Shown: positions 38,428 to 48,606 of the stretch, in pieces
How positions within the stretch are numbered: position 1 is the stretch's first letter
Layout: each line of letters opens with the position of its first letter
From: Anaerocolumna sedimenticola
GTDB lineage: Bacteria; Bacillota; Clostridia; Lachnospirales; Lachnospiraceae
DNA length: 64,000 nucleotides
Reading direction: 5' to 3'
Assembly (NCBI RefSeq): GCF_009931695.1
Contig: NZ_CP048000.1
Span: 2,001,501 to 2,065,500, forward strand
Notes under the pieces: generated by a model
The model's input: the letters and a program-made list of their open reading frames with translations, nothing else
What the model was told of the DNA's origin: nothing
The model's database searches: none
Made by a program: the position numbers and the translations under genes

Positions 38428-40290
38428 TTATCTGGGTTGGTAAAAGGCTTCTTTGAGATAAGGATTATCATATCTGTCATAGTTATTTATTATAATTTCT
38501 TTTCCATTTATCATTAGCGGTAAATTCCAGCCAAAGGTTATAGTACCCTGGGAGGGAGAATGATAAGTAAAGTGGAAGGTATCTCCTGTTAGAGCAGCGT
38601 TTTCAAATTGATTTATAAAGTCTGAAAAACTGCCGTTTTGCGCCTGACTGCCCAATTCGGTAATCCATATATTAGCATGACCGTTGGCATGATAAAAATA
38701 AGGCCTTGCATTATTCCAATAGGATTCCCACTCCTCTTTATAAACTGCCTTATATAAAGCGGGATCCGGTTCTTTCCAATGGGCGGGAACGAGGGACCTA
38801 AGAGCAATGTAAGCACTCTCCTTTTTACCGAAAATCCAACCCCATTGTTCTGCTACCTCATCAAATTCATGCTGAGGGAAATAAGCATGGGTCTCCAGCA
38901 TTCTGATACAATCTGCCGGAATCCGGTAAATACATAATAGTACATTTTCGTGCTGGGCAGCTCTGGGCAGAATCCAGTTTCCCGCAATCAAGTTCGGCCG
39001 GTCTTCAAATTCCTGGGAACCAGGATGGTTTGTAAATACCACCGCACGCCCTCCGAGGGTTGCACCCCATGGCATTTGCTGATAACCCTGTTTGCCTTTT
39101 CTGTAATCCTGGGCACAGCTCAGACCGTAATCAGGCGTTCTGTATGTATAGATATCTGCCTGCGTAAGGGCGGTAAAATCAGGGTCAGGATCATAAGGTA
39201 TTCCTGCCATATCACATAACTTATATTTTTCTTTATATGCATTGATTCGTTCATTCATCCAATTAGAGGGTTTGATAACCCGGGTGGAATTTTCGATAAC
39301 TTCTTTCGCATCAAAAGTCTGATTTCCCCAAAAAAACATAATATTATCAAAATCAGCCGGGTCGATGCCGTAGTACCTGGCATCCGCGGTATTTATTCCC
39401 ATTCGTTCTTTATTGATCATTACGGAAGGTTTATCAAGGGCAATTTTTACGATTTCTTCGGGGCATTCATATTGATAAACCGCCAGCATAATGGCACAGT
39501 CGGCCAGGTCGCCGTCAATATTTCCTTCTCCCCAGTACATACGGCATATCGGACTGATGGAATCAAAGGCAGGTTCAACAACATAGTGGGTGTAGGTACG
39601 CCCGTGAGTACCGATCCATTGACCGCGGAAACTGTTAAGTGCAATTTCTAACAACAACGTATTTATTAATTTACCTGCTTTCTTTTTCAATATCACATCC
39701 TCAGCATAATAATAGATGCCAAGCAGGGCAATCATATCTTCCGCATAGTAATTGGTACACCATTCACTGAACCCGAATTTAATACGCCAGTCCATCCAAC
39801 GATTCAGATAAGTATATGCATGCTGCTTATGCCACTCGCCGCTTTTCCCGTTAGATGGGAAAGTAGTATCAGGGAAAAGGCTTCCTGCCAAATATTCACC
39901 GCTATGGTAAAGCGGCTGATGATTTTCTGAAAAATAGCAGGCGTGAATTTCCCCCGGCTCATCCAGCCAATAGCGGAATCCGGTTAAGGTTTCTTCTATT
40001 TCAGATATGATTTCTGACGGAAGCATATGGCGGTATTCTTTTAAAATCCTGACTAAGGACGGAATACCGAATTCAGCCATATCCTGACGGTTTTTAAGCC
40101 GGTTTAGCGTATGGGACAGATGTTCGTAACAGAAGTCCTCCGATTCCAATCCCCGTAATTTTAATTCCAATTTTACCACCTCGTAGTAGGCGGCATGGAA
40201 ATCCTTAAGAGTTTTTTTAACAAAAGGATTTTTATGCCCGGAATTAAGGACATGGAGTAAATATTCGTTGCTGCTCATTTTTTGACTCAT
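38428..40290 (-). CDS. Large uncharacterised protein of the aldouronate locus, possible glycan-active enzyme
   Basis: 620 aa, soluble, no signal peptide. The N-terminal half is helical with many Trp/Tyr/His residues (KQHAYTYLNRWMDWRIKFGF, GTHGRTYTHYVVEPAFDSIS), suggestive of an alpha/alpha-barrel; the C-terminus looks beta-rich and ends with SPSQGTITFGWNLPLMINGK. I do not recognise a family. It lies 29 bases after the AraC regulator on the same strand and opposite the glucuronidase operon, so a role in the breakdown of uronic-acid-containing oligosaccharides is likely but inferred. Confidence 0.7.
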   Translation of the reverse strand: MSQKMSSNEYLLHVLNSGHKNPFVKKTLKDFHAAYYEVVKLELKLRGLESEDFCYEHLSHTLNRLKNRQDMAEFGIPSLVRILKEYRHMLPSEIISEIEETLTGFRYWLDEPGEIHACYFSENHQPLYHSGEYLAGSLFPDTTFPSNGKSGEWHKQHAYTYLNRWMDWRIKFGFSEWCTNYYAEDMIALLGIYYYAEDVILKKKAGKLINTLLLEIALNSFRGQWIGTHGRTYTHYVVEPAFDSISPICRMYWGEGNIDGDLADCAIMLAVYQYECPEEIVKIALDKPSVMINKERMGINTADARYYGIDPADFDNIMFFWGNQTFDAKEVIENSTRVIKPSNWMNERINAYKEKYKLCDMAGIPYDPDPDFTALTQADIYTYRTPDYGLSCAQDYRKGKQGYQQMPWGATLGGRAVVFTNHPGSQEFEDRPNLIAGNWILPRAAQHENVLLCIYRIPADCIRMLETHAYFPQHEFDEVAEQWGWIFGKKESAYIALRSLVPAHWKEPDPALYKAVYKEEWESYWNNARPYFYHANGHANIWITELGSQAQNGSFSDFINQFENAALTGDTFHFTYHSPSQGTITFGWNLPLMINGKEIIINNYDRYDNPYLKEAFYQPR

Positions 40291-40319
40291 AGTAAGCCTC
40301 CTTATTTATGAAAAATTAT

Positions 40320-42509
40320 TTATGAACTATAATTAGCCGGGTTAATCCCGAAATTTCTTTTAAATGCCCTGCGGAACGAGTGGGCACTGGTATATCCGAC
40401 AGATTCTGCAATGGAATCTATACTTAAGGAATGTTCTTTTAATAATATGCATGCCTTGGTAAGCCGTTTTGTTTCTATATAGGATATAAAATTAATGCCT
40501 GTCTGTTCTTTAAAAAAAGCGGATAAATAGGCTTCTGATATATGAAAAGTATCTGCAACCAGGGACAGGCACATATCATTTTCATGATAATGACTGTCAA
40601 TGAATTCTAATATATTCTGTTTCAGCTGATTGCTTCGTATGGTCTGCGACATAGAAGTGATACGGCATATGGCTTCAAACGTCTCTTTGATTTTATTGTA
40701 GGTTTGTTCCTTAGGGTTATTACCCTCAGAGGAAAAAATAAATGAAATGGTATCCTGATATAACACTCCGTTTAATGCCTGGATTTCACTGCAGGCTGAC
40801 AAAAGGGTAGTTTTTATTTTCATAACCAATAAATCGCTCATATTGTCCGGGATTTTTGTTTTTAAATAATTCTCTGCATATATTAATTCCAGGGATTCTT
40901 TAATTGCAGCATAATCACCGCATCTGGCACTGATAAGGATACGCTGTTCAATCTCAAGGGGATAGAAAAACATAGGTATCAGATTTTGGTCATTATACCA
41001 GAAAACTAAATTATTACCCTGGCTTATCCGGCTTTTAAAGGAAAAAACGGCTTCGGAATAAGAATCTCTTATTTGGGTGATATCCTCATAAAAACAGCCG
41101 CATCCTGCAAGAACCGAAATATGGTGTAATGACAGATGGGATTGAATTTCCTCTATTACGGAAATAATTTTTTCTTTACACCGGTCAATGTTTGATTCGG
41201 AGAATTCAAAGATCAATGAGAGGCAGTCCAGTCCGGTATCTACAGCATAAATATGATTATCTGCTGTAAATTCAATAATTCGTGCTTTAATCCCTATGTA
41301 ATCAGTTAATTCCTGCTGGCTGTCGTTTTGCATGACAATATTAACTACATTGTAGAGTTTATTGGAGGAATCAATGCCAACTAGTCCTAAAGATAATTTA
41401 ATTTCCTGTTTACTGCTGTAAAATCCCGTAAGAAGGCGGCAAAAGATAGAAACCTGAACCTGTTTTGTCTGCTCTTTTATGCGGGAGTTTAAATCATGAT
41501 TATCATCCAGAAGACTCTTAACAGGTTTGTTTATCTTAATAAGAATTACGGCTGCGGCGGAAAGGCAGGCTGCAAAGCTGAAAGCGATCATAAAATAAAA
41601 AATATTCTTTAAATAATATGCCTGGGACATGACTTCTTTATATGGTGTTACCGTAACAAAAACCAGTCCTTCGTTAGAACGGGCATAGGTTATAATCTGA
41701 TTTTCCTGATTAATTTTTTTAATAAGGCTGCCTGCATTCTTATTCTCCGGTATTTCGATGGGATAATCGGCAAGGTCTATGTCCCGGTAAGAATATAAAA
41801 GTTCCGAGTTTTGGTTTGTAATATAGTAATTTTTATAAGAATTGGAATCCAAAAACCCGGTAAACAGTTTCTTACAATTTATTAAAACACATACATTTCC
41901 AATATTATGTGTTTTACTTCCCAGGGGCAGCTTTTGTATAAGGGGCAGTACTCTTACGGGTACACTATTCGTGTAATAGAGTTGTTCGGGATAAATTCTG
42001 CCGGGTGTATTATTTATTAATAATTGTCTCCACTGCTCTAAAGCATTGCTGCTATTTTTTTTGAAAGTGTCTTTATGCCAGTCATTTAATGTCTTTACTC
42101 CTTTTGAAGTAAAGACTTCGTCATTAGATAAAGAATAGACGGATAATTCTGCTATCAGATCATTAGCAAGGGACAGCGTACCAATATAATCAATATAATC
42201 CTTTGCATAAATCATATCCATCGGTTCACATTCCGCCAGAGGAGTTTTCAAATTTAACAGATAATTTGTTTTATAATAAGAACCCAGATTATTAATCGTA
42301 TTAATTATTTTGTTCAGTCGTTCGTCTACAATATCTTTCATCTGAATTGCCATTTTCTCGTTGTTTGTTTCTAAATTAGTTTCCAGGTTTTTAATTGTTC
42401 CGTAGTAGGAAATTCCAATTAGTAATGTGGAAAAAACAATGGTAAACAGAAAAAAAATAAAATACTTCAATAAAAAATAACTCGAAAAAAATGTCTTGTT
42501 CTTAATCAT
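40320..42509 (-). CDS. Membrane-anchored AraC-family regulator of the aldouronate locus
   Basis: 729 aa. N-terminal membrane helix (about 12-34), extracellular sensor, second helix (about 297-320), degenerate middle domain and C-terminal HTH pair (LSLVADTFHISEAYLSAFFK ... SIDSIAESVGYTSAHSFRRA). It is divergent from the permease operon, 263 bases away. It probably activates that operon on sensing xylan-derived acid oligosaccharides. No disruption. Confidence 0.9.
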   Translation of the reverse strand: MIKNKTFFSSYFLLKYFIFFLFTIVFSTLLIGISYYGTIKNLETNLETNNEKMAIQMKDIVDERLNKIINTINNLGSYYKTNYLLNLKTPLAECEPMDMIYAKDYIDYIGTLSLANDLIAELSVYSLSNDEVFTSKGVKTLNDWHKDTFKKNSSNALEQWRQLLINNTPGRIYPEQLYYTNSVPVRVLPLIQKLPLGSKTHNIGNVCVLINCKKLFTGFLDSNSYKNYYITNQNSELLYSYRDIDLADYPIEIPENKNAGSLIKKINQENQIITYARSNEGLVFVTVTPYKEVMSQAYYLKNIFYFMIAFSFAACLSAAAVILIKINKPVKSLLDDNHDLNSRIKEQTKQVQVSIFCRLLTGFYSSKQEIKLSLGLVGIDSSNKLYNVVNIVMQNDSQQELTDYIGIKARIIEFTADNHIYAVDTGLDCLSLIFEFSESNIDRCKEKIISVIEEIQSHLSLHHISVLAGCGCFYEDITQIRDSYSEAVFSFKSRISQGNNLVFWYNDQNLIPMFFYPLEIEQRILISARCGDYAAIKESLELIYAENYLKTKIPDNMSDLLVMKIKTTLLSACSEIQALNGVLYQDTISFIFSSEGNNPKEQTYNKIKETFEAICRITSMSQTIRSNQLKQNILEFIDSHYHENDMCLSLVADTFHISEAYLSAFFKEQTGINFISYIETKRLTKACILLKEHSLSIDSIAESVGYTSAHSFRRAFKRNFGINPANYSS

Positions 42510-42635
42510 AGGGGTATCCTCACTCCTTATTTATTTATGGAGATGTTAATTATTACCATAATGCAATACTTTATGGCGTGGATTTATTGTATTATTATAT
42601 TTGAATCATCCTATGAAATCAAGGAAAGTAAAAAA

Positions 42636-42663
42636 TATGTACTATAAATTAATTATGTACTAT
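42636..42663. promoter_or_regulatory. Direct repeat TATGTACTAT, 18-bp period, in the divergent promoter region
   Basis: TATGTACTAT occurs at 42636-42645 and 42654-42663. AraC-type regulators bind such tandem direct repeats on one face of the helix. A -10-like TATATAGAAT follows at about 42679. It is a candidate activator site for the permease-glucuronidase operon. Confidence 0.4.
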
Positions 42664-42772
42664 CAATTTTTGTGTATTATATAGAATTGATTACCCCTAA
42701 AAAAGAAATGTACCTTGCTGATTTTCACTCCTTAAATTAAGATGCAGTTATCAACTTGAAAGGAGGTATTAA

Positions 42773-43717
42773 ATGGAGGTACAGACAACTAAAAAAGGCA
42801 GGAAAGAAATTCTTTTTCCCGTTTCAGGAAAAATTTTATCAGGGACCGGTATTTATATCTGATGATTCTTCCGGGAATCGTACTGCTGATATTATTTCGT
42901 TACCTGCCAATGGGGGGTTGATTATTGCATTTAAGGATTACTCATTTAAGAAAGGTATTCTGGGCAGCAGCTGGGCCGGATTGGAAAATTTCAAATTTAT
43001 TTTCAATAATTCGGACTTTTATACCGTAGTAAAAATACACTTGGGATTAATATCCTGAAATTACTTTTCTCTTTTCCGGCACCAATATTTTTTGCGTTGT
43101 TAATTAATGAAATAAAGGGAAAGAAACTTAAAAAGTGTATCCAGACATCAATCTATCTTCCTTATTTCGTTTCCTGGGTTGTATTCGGAGGAATTGTAAT
43201 TCAATTCTTAAATCCGGGAACAGGTATCATAAATCAACTTATCGGGTTTTTCGGAGGGGAACCTATTGCATTTATGCAGGAAGGAAAGTATTTTAAAGGA
43301 ATTGTGGTATTAAGTGATATTTGGAAAAGTGCCGGCTGGGGAACCATTATGTATTTATCCGCACTCACTTCTATAGACCAGGAGATCTATGAGGCGGCCA
43401 AAATAGACGGTGCCGGCCGTCTTGCAATTATCCGCCACATATCCCTGCCCGGAATATCGGAAACCATCGTTGTATTATTACTTTTACAGATCGGTGCCAT
43501 GATGGATGTAGGTTTTGAACAAATATACGTATTATGTAAACCTATCTTATACGGAGTAGGTGACGTTATCAGTACCTATGTATACCGGGTGGGAGTCGGC
43601 AATGCACAATTTTCTATTACAGCGGCCATCGGATTGTTCCAGTCCATAATAGGCCTGATTCTTATCATGATATCCAATATGGTATGTAAGAAATTATTTG
43701 ATAAGAGTTTGTGGTAG
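42773..43717 (+). CDS. ABC transporter permease, LplB family (three frameshifts)
   Basis: About 315 aa when read across three minus-one frameshifts: at 42859-42861 (restores IYILMILPGIVLLILF), in the G6 run 42912-42917 (restores YLPMGGLIIAFKDYSF) and in the A5 run 43031-43035 (restores VVKNTLGINILKLLFSFPAP). ATG 42773 has a perfect AAAGGAGGT. EAA motif YEAAKIDGAGRLAIIRHISLP. It forms a transporter with the next two genes. All three breaks are in or near homopolymers. Confidence 0.87.
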
Positions 43718-43732
43718 ACATGGAGACAAATT

Positions 43733-44605
43733 ATGAAAAGAAAAAATGTAAGAAAAAAAATGTCACTTTCCTACTTAATTATTGTTATTATATTAATTAG
43801 TTTTGCGATTATTTGTATACTTCCTTTCTGGTATGTATTAATATGTTCCTTAAGCAATCCCCAGTTAATACAGGTGGGGGAAGTCAGACTGTTTCCGAAA
43901 GGATTTTCACTGCAGTCTTATAAAATAGTATTAAGCCAATCAAAATTTTATCAGGGTTTTTTGATTACGGTTACCAGAACCGTCCTGGGTACGGTACTCG
44001 GCCTGCTGGTCCAATCCATGGCAGCTTATGTACTCGCTTATAAGAATTTCCAGGGCAGAAGCTTTTTTACTAAAATGCTCGTATTTACAATATTATTCAA
44101 TGGTGGGATTATTCCTACCTATCTTGTAATACAAAAACTGCATTTATTAAATACTATTTGGGCACTTATACTGCCTATGGTTTTAAATCCCTGGAATGTT
44201 ATGCTTTTAATCAGTTTTTTTTCGGCAATACCGGATTCCATTACGGAATCGGCAAAGATAGACGGTGCGAATGAATTTGTAATTTACAGGAAACTTGCCC
44301 TGCCCTTATCAAAACCGGCGATCCTGACAATTTTGCTGTATATTGCCGTGCGTCATTGGAATGAATTAATGGATGGCGTAATTTATATTAACAGTGATGC
44401 CCTAAAACCGCTGCAGGTATATTTAATTGAACTTATTATGAGATCCTCCGTTCAGAATATGGTGGAACCTGCAGAGAATTTTGTATCCCTGCTGTCGATA
44501 CAGACAACTGCGATTTTTGTATCCTGTATTCCTATTTTATTGGTATATCCGGTGATACAGAAGCATTTTGTGAAAGGCATTATGGTCGGCGGAGTAAAGG
44601 GGTAG
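43733..44605 (+). CDS. Carbohydrate ABC transporter permease, YtcP family
   Basis: 290 aa, uninterrupted. EAA motif TESAKIDGANEFVIYRKLALP; C-terminal KGIMVGGVKG. Lies 15 bases after the LplB-type gene. Part of the likely aldouronate importer. Confidence 0.92.
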   Translation: MKRKNVRKKMSLSYLIIVIILISFAIICILPFWYVLICSLSNPQLIQVGEVRLFPKGFSLQSYKIVLSQSKFYQGFLITVTRTVLGTVLGLLVQSMAAYVLAYKNFQGRSFFTKMLVFTILFNGGIIPTYLVIQKLHLLNTIWALILPMVLNPWNVMLLISFFSAIPDSITESAKIDGANEFVIYRKLALPLSKPAILTILLYIAVRHWNELMDGVIYINSDALKPLQVYLIELIMRSSVQNMVEPAENFVSLLSIQTTAIFVSCIPILLVYPVIQKHFVKGIMVGGVKG

Positions 44606-44653
44606 TGGAATAATGATTAAATGAGCCGTATATTATGGCAGAATGGAGAGTTT

Positions 44654-46231
44654 ATGAATAGGAAAAATTCTTTAAGTAAATTATTATCTTTATTGATGGT
44701 ATTGGTTTTTGTGATATCTTTATCTTCCGGATGTTCCGGAAACAAGAAAGTAAATTCTGATAATACAGGCGCGGAATCAGCAGATACCTCGTCAGGAGGA
44801 GAAGCTTCCGAACGTCCCAAAGTAACCATATTGACGAATATTAATGTAGATACGGAAGGAAGTGACGTAAATGATAACGATTACGTAAAATATATTGAAG
44901 ACCAGACAGGTATTGATATTGAATTTATAAATGATACCTCTTCGGTTTATACTCAGAAATTAAATACGATCATGGCTTCCAACGATTTACCGGACGCAGT
45001 TATGCTTATGGGAGATACCCAACGTTCTGATCTGGCCCGGTTTGCAGAGGAAAAGATGTTAATTCCACTGGATGACTATATTGATTCTTATCCTAACCTG
45101 AAAGCAAATATTAAACAGGAATCCTGGGATGTGACGAAATACGACGGTAATATTTATGCGGTCCCTTTTCAGAGATATGATTCAAGTCCTTATATGACTT
45201 TCCTGAATAAAAGCTGGCTGGAAGCGCTGGGGATTAATCCGGAAACGGATCTGGTCACCGTAGATGACTGGTATAATATGCTGAAACGATTTGTCACGGA
45301 CGACCCTGACAAAAACGGACAAGAAGATACTTTCGGTATTACCGCTACCTCTTCCGGTACTCATTTCACAAATTTTACATTCCTGGATTCTTTTGGTGCG
45401 GCGAAAGCAAAATATGTCAACGGGGAATTGCTGCCGAATTATATCCTTCCGGAATACAAAGAATGGCTTATTTTCATGAATAAATTGTATGAGGAGAAAA
45501 TCCTTGATACGAATTTTATTGTGGATGATCCCTCTACAATCTGGGATAAAATAAATTCCGGTAAAGCCGGTGCTTTCCTATGGTTCTGGGGATTAACCGA
45601 ATATCAGAGCATGGGTTATGACCGTTCAAAACTGGTTGCGGTGAAACCTCCCGTACATAAAGACGGAAGTGAAGCTTCTTATGTCTATTCATCCCCTAAC
45701 CGCCATATGATGGCCATAACAAGTGCCTGTGAACATCCGGAATATCTGCTGAAGCTTTGGGATTGGGCATGCTCGGAAGAAGGAGGTATCTTTACATTTG
45801 CAGGACTGGAAGGAAAAGATTATGATTTAGACAGCAGTGGCTCCATTGTCTTAAGGGATGACAGAAAAGGTAAAAATATAGGCTGGCGTCAGTTAACGTT
45901 GGGAGTGCAACTTCCCAATGTTGATAAAGAGCCGATTTATGGCATTATGACACAAAATTTCGGAGAACAGGGAATACACGATTTAATGCTGTCCAACGAA
46001 TACGGTTCTTATGATGACCTTTCCTTATATTGCCCGGTATTTAATGAATTATTAAAATATGATTTTACGAAATCAGTTCAGGAATTTACGGATAAAGCGA
46101 TTACCGGAGCGATTGATATTGAAGCAGAATGGGATAATTATGTTGCCAACTGGAGAAAAGAAGGCGGAGATGAGAAAATCAAATTGTCAACGGATTGGTA
46201 CGTAAACTCGGATTACTATACCGGCGAATAA
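44654..46231 (+). CDS. Extracellular solute-binding lipoprotein, likely aldouronate-binding
   Basis: 525 aa. ATG 44654 follows TGGAGAG; the frame goes 11 codons further up without support. Signal LLMVLVFVISLSSGCSG has the lipobox with Cys about 28. A Ser/Asp-rich linker leads to the binding domain (KVTILTNINVDTEGSDVNDN). Its operon partner is a GH67 enzyme, so the bound ligand is probably methylglucuronoxylo-oligosaccharide; that is inference. Confidence 0.9.
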   Translation: MNRKNSLSKLLSLLMVLVFVISLSSGCSGNKKVNSDNTGAESADTSSGGEASERPKVTILTNINVDTEGSDVNDNDYVKYIEDQTGIDIEFINDTSSVYTQKLNTIMASNDLPDAVMLMGDTQRSDLARFAEEKMLIPLDDYIDSYPNLKANIKQESWDVTKYDGNIYAVPFQRYDSSPYMTFLNKSWLEALGINPETDLVTVDDWYNMLKRFVTDDPDKNGQEDTFGITATSSGTHFTNFTFLDSFGAAKAKYVNGELLPNYILPEYKEWLIFMNKLYEEKILDTNFIVDDPSTIWDKINSGKAGAFLWFWGLTEYQSMGYDRSKLVAVKPPVHKDGSEASYVYSSPNRHMMAITSACEHPEYLLKLWDWACSEEGGIFTFAGLEGKDYDLDSSGSIVLRDDRKGKNIGWRQLTLGVQLPNVDKEPIYGIMTQNFGEQGIHDLMLSNEYGSYDDLSLYCPVFNELLKYDFTKSVQEFTDKAITGAIDIEAEWDNYVANWRKEGGDEKIKLSTDWYVNSDYYTGE

Positions 46232-46337
46232 AGGCCGTTATACTCTGAGCAGATAATTTGTTGCAGCCTTTTATATTTCCTGTTATGATGTAGAAGATAA
46301 TATTTCTATCAGATTAATACAAGTTGGGAGGAAAGTA

Positions 46338-48356
46338 ATGGAATACACACAATGTTGGTTGCAATATAAAAAAATATCAGATGTGAATAAACTCGATGTT
46401 AACGTCTACTGCGGGGAAACCGGCAGACTAATCGACAGAATTTATGAAGAATTAGCATTAGGATTTTGGGACATGTATCATAGAAAGATAAAGATAAGCG
46501 GCGGTGCAGCCAATACCGGAACAGGCAATGGAATTGTTCTTACTGTAAATGAGAAGTCATCCTTAGGGCCGGAAGGATATTCCTTAAAAAGCAACAGGGG
46601 AAGATGTATAATAGAGGCCGACACGCAGGTTGGATTACTGTACGGTACATTTGCATTATTAAGGAATCTGCAGACTGGGGAGAGTAAAGCTCCTAAACCT
46701 GCGGCAAATTTTGATAACTGGTCCTGGGAAGAGGAAAAAATCCCGTCTAATCCGTTAAGAATGCTGAATCATTGGGATAATATGGACGGTTCCATAGAAA
46801 GAGGATATTCAGGAGAATCGTTCTTCTTTCATGATAATGAAATCATTGTTAATGACCGGACCAGGGCATATGCCAGGCTGATGGCTTCCGTAGGAATTAA
46901 TGCGGTTGTAATAAATAATGTTAATGTTAAAGATGCTGCGACAGAGTTAATAACAGAAAGATATTATACGCAATTAAGGAAGCTGGCCGATATTTTTGAA
47001 AGTTATGCAATAAAGTTATACCTTAGTATTAATTTTGCGTCTCCCGTAGAACTGGGCGAACTGGATACTGCAGATCCGTTGGATGAGAGGGTCGGCAAAT
47101 GGTGGAGAGAAAAAGCAGAAGAAATATGGAAGAACTTGCCCGGACTTGGCGGGTTTTTGGTAAAGGCAGACTCAGAAGGCAGGCCGGGACCTTATACCTA
47201 TGGAAGAACTCACAGCGAAGGCGCCAATATGCTGGCGGAGGCAGTAAAACCCCATGGAGGAACAATTATATGGAGGTGTTTCGTATATAACTGCAGACAG
47301 GATTGGCGGGATAAAATCACAGACAGGGCTAAAGCCGCTTATGATAATTTTAAGCCGTTGGACGGAACTTTTGCCGATAATGTTATATTGCAAATTAAAA
47401 ACGGTCCTATGGATTTCCAGGTGCGGGAACCGGTATCTCCCTTACTTGGCGGATTAAGTAAAACAAACATGATTCTTGAGTTTCAGATAGCTCAGGAATA
47501 TACCGGACAGCAAAAGCATGTTTGTTTTCTGATTCCGTGGTTTAAGGAGGTGTTGAACTTTGATATGTATTGTAAGGAAAAGCTGTCTACGGTTGGGGAT
47601 CTGGTCAGCGGTAAAACCTATCACCAAGTAAAGTGCGGGATAGCTGCGGTAGCGAATACTGGGAATGATAATAACTGGACCGGACATGATCTGGCGGCAG
47701 CCAATCTTTATGGTTTTGGAAGACTGGCTTTTGATACAGGTTTGTCCTCTGAAAGAATTGCTAAAGAATGGATCGCCTTAACCTATGGATTTGAGGAAAA
47801 GGTAGTAAAGAATATCAATAAGATTTTACAGATGTCCTGGCCGGCTTATGAGAAATATACCTCACCCCTGGGAATCGGCTGGATGGTGACGCCCCATACC
47901 CATTACGGACCAAGTGTAGACGGATATGAGTATGATAGTTGGGGTACCTATCACCGGGCGGATCATTTTGGAATAGGTGTTGACAGAAGCAATAAGGGAA
48001 CCGGTTATTGCAGCCAGTATAATCCGCCGCTTGATACAATATATGGAGATAAGGAAACTTGTCCTGAGGAGTTACTTTTGTTTTTTCATTATGTTGACTA
48101 TAGTTATACATTATCTTCGGGAAAGACACTTTTACAGCATATCTATGACTCCCATTTTGAGGGTGTGGAAGACGTAGAAAAAATGATTTGTCTTTGGGAA
48201 GAAATAAAAGAAGCAATGGATATGGATTCCTATAACAATGTGATCTTAAAACTGAATGAACAACTGAACAGTGCTAAAGAATGGAGAGATGTGATTAATT
48301 CCTATTTTTATAGAAAAACCGGAATCCCGGATGTGAAAGGCAGAAATATTTATTAA
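46338..48356 (+). CDS. aguA: Alpha-glucuronidase, GH67
   Basis: 672 aa, the usual length for GH67. Family signatures: GFLVKADSEGRPGPYTYGRT (the Glu of SEG is the likely general acid), IIWRCFVYNCRQDW, KNGPMDFQVREP with its Asp, and ILEFQIAQEYTG with its Glu, matching the positions of catalytic carboxylates known from this family. The enzyme has no signal peptide and cleaves 4-O-methyl-glucuronic acid from short aldouronic acids inside the cell. It follows the importer in the same operon. GGAGGAAAGTA precedes ATG. Confidence 0.92.
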   Translation: MEYTQCWLQYKKISDVNKLDVNVYCGETGRLIDRIYEELALGFWDMYHRKIKISGGAANTGTGNGIVLTVNEKSSLGPEGYSLKSNRGRCIIEADTQVGLLYGTFALLRNLQTGESKAPKPAANFDNWSWEEEKIPSNPLRMLNHWDNMDGSIERGYSGESFFFHDNEIIVNDRTRAYARLMASVGINAVVINNVNVKDAATELITERYYTQLRKLADIFESYAIKLYLSINFASPVELGELDTADPLDERVGKWWREKAEEIWKNLPGLGGFLVKADSEGRPGPYTYGRTHSEGANMLAEAVKPHGGTIIWRCFVYNCRQDWRDKITDRAKAAYDNFKPLDGTFADNVILQIKNGPMDFQVREPVSPLLGGLSKTNMILEFQIAQEYTGQQKHVCFLIPWFKEVLNFDMYCKEKLSTVGDLVSGKTYHQVKCGIAAVANTGNDNNWTGHDLAAANLYGFGRLAFDTGLSSERIAKEWIALTYGFEEKVVKNINKILQMSWPAYEKYTSPLGIGWMVTPHTHYGPSVDGYEYDSWGTYHRADHFGIGVDRSNKGTGYCSQYNPPLDTIYGDKETCPEELLLFFHYVDYSYTLSSGKTLLQHIYDSHFEGVEDVEKMICLWEEIKEAMDMDSYNNVILKLNEQLNSAKEWRDVINSYFYRKTGIPDVKGRNIY

Positions 48357-48432
48357 TTAAAATAAGTTAAAAAATTAATCTAATATTATTCCGCCAATAT
48401 AATTATTGTTAAAAATGATTTAGAAGAAATAG

Positions 48433-48489
48433 AAAGCTAATTAATAAATCCGTATTAAACAATCTTAAGATTTATTAGTTAGCTTTTTT
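48433..48489 (+). terminator. Terminator; second member of the AAAGCTAA...ATAAATC hairpin family
   Basis: AAAGCTAATTAATAAATC (48433-48450) pairs with GATTTATTAGTTAGCTTT (48469-48486), then T6. Compared with 38243-38302 the arms differ at matched positions (GG/CC becomes TA/TA), so base pairing is kept. Confidence 0.85.
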
Positions 48490-48606
48490 ATTGTTTTTAA
48501 ATATCCGTAATGGTAAAATTAAGAAATATAAGGAAATACCGATTGTTTTATAGTAAAAAGAAAAATAGTCACATAGCTGAATGAATTGTCGGTGAAAGGG
48601 CATTTT

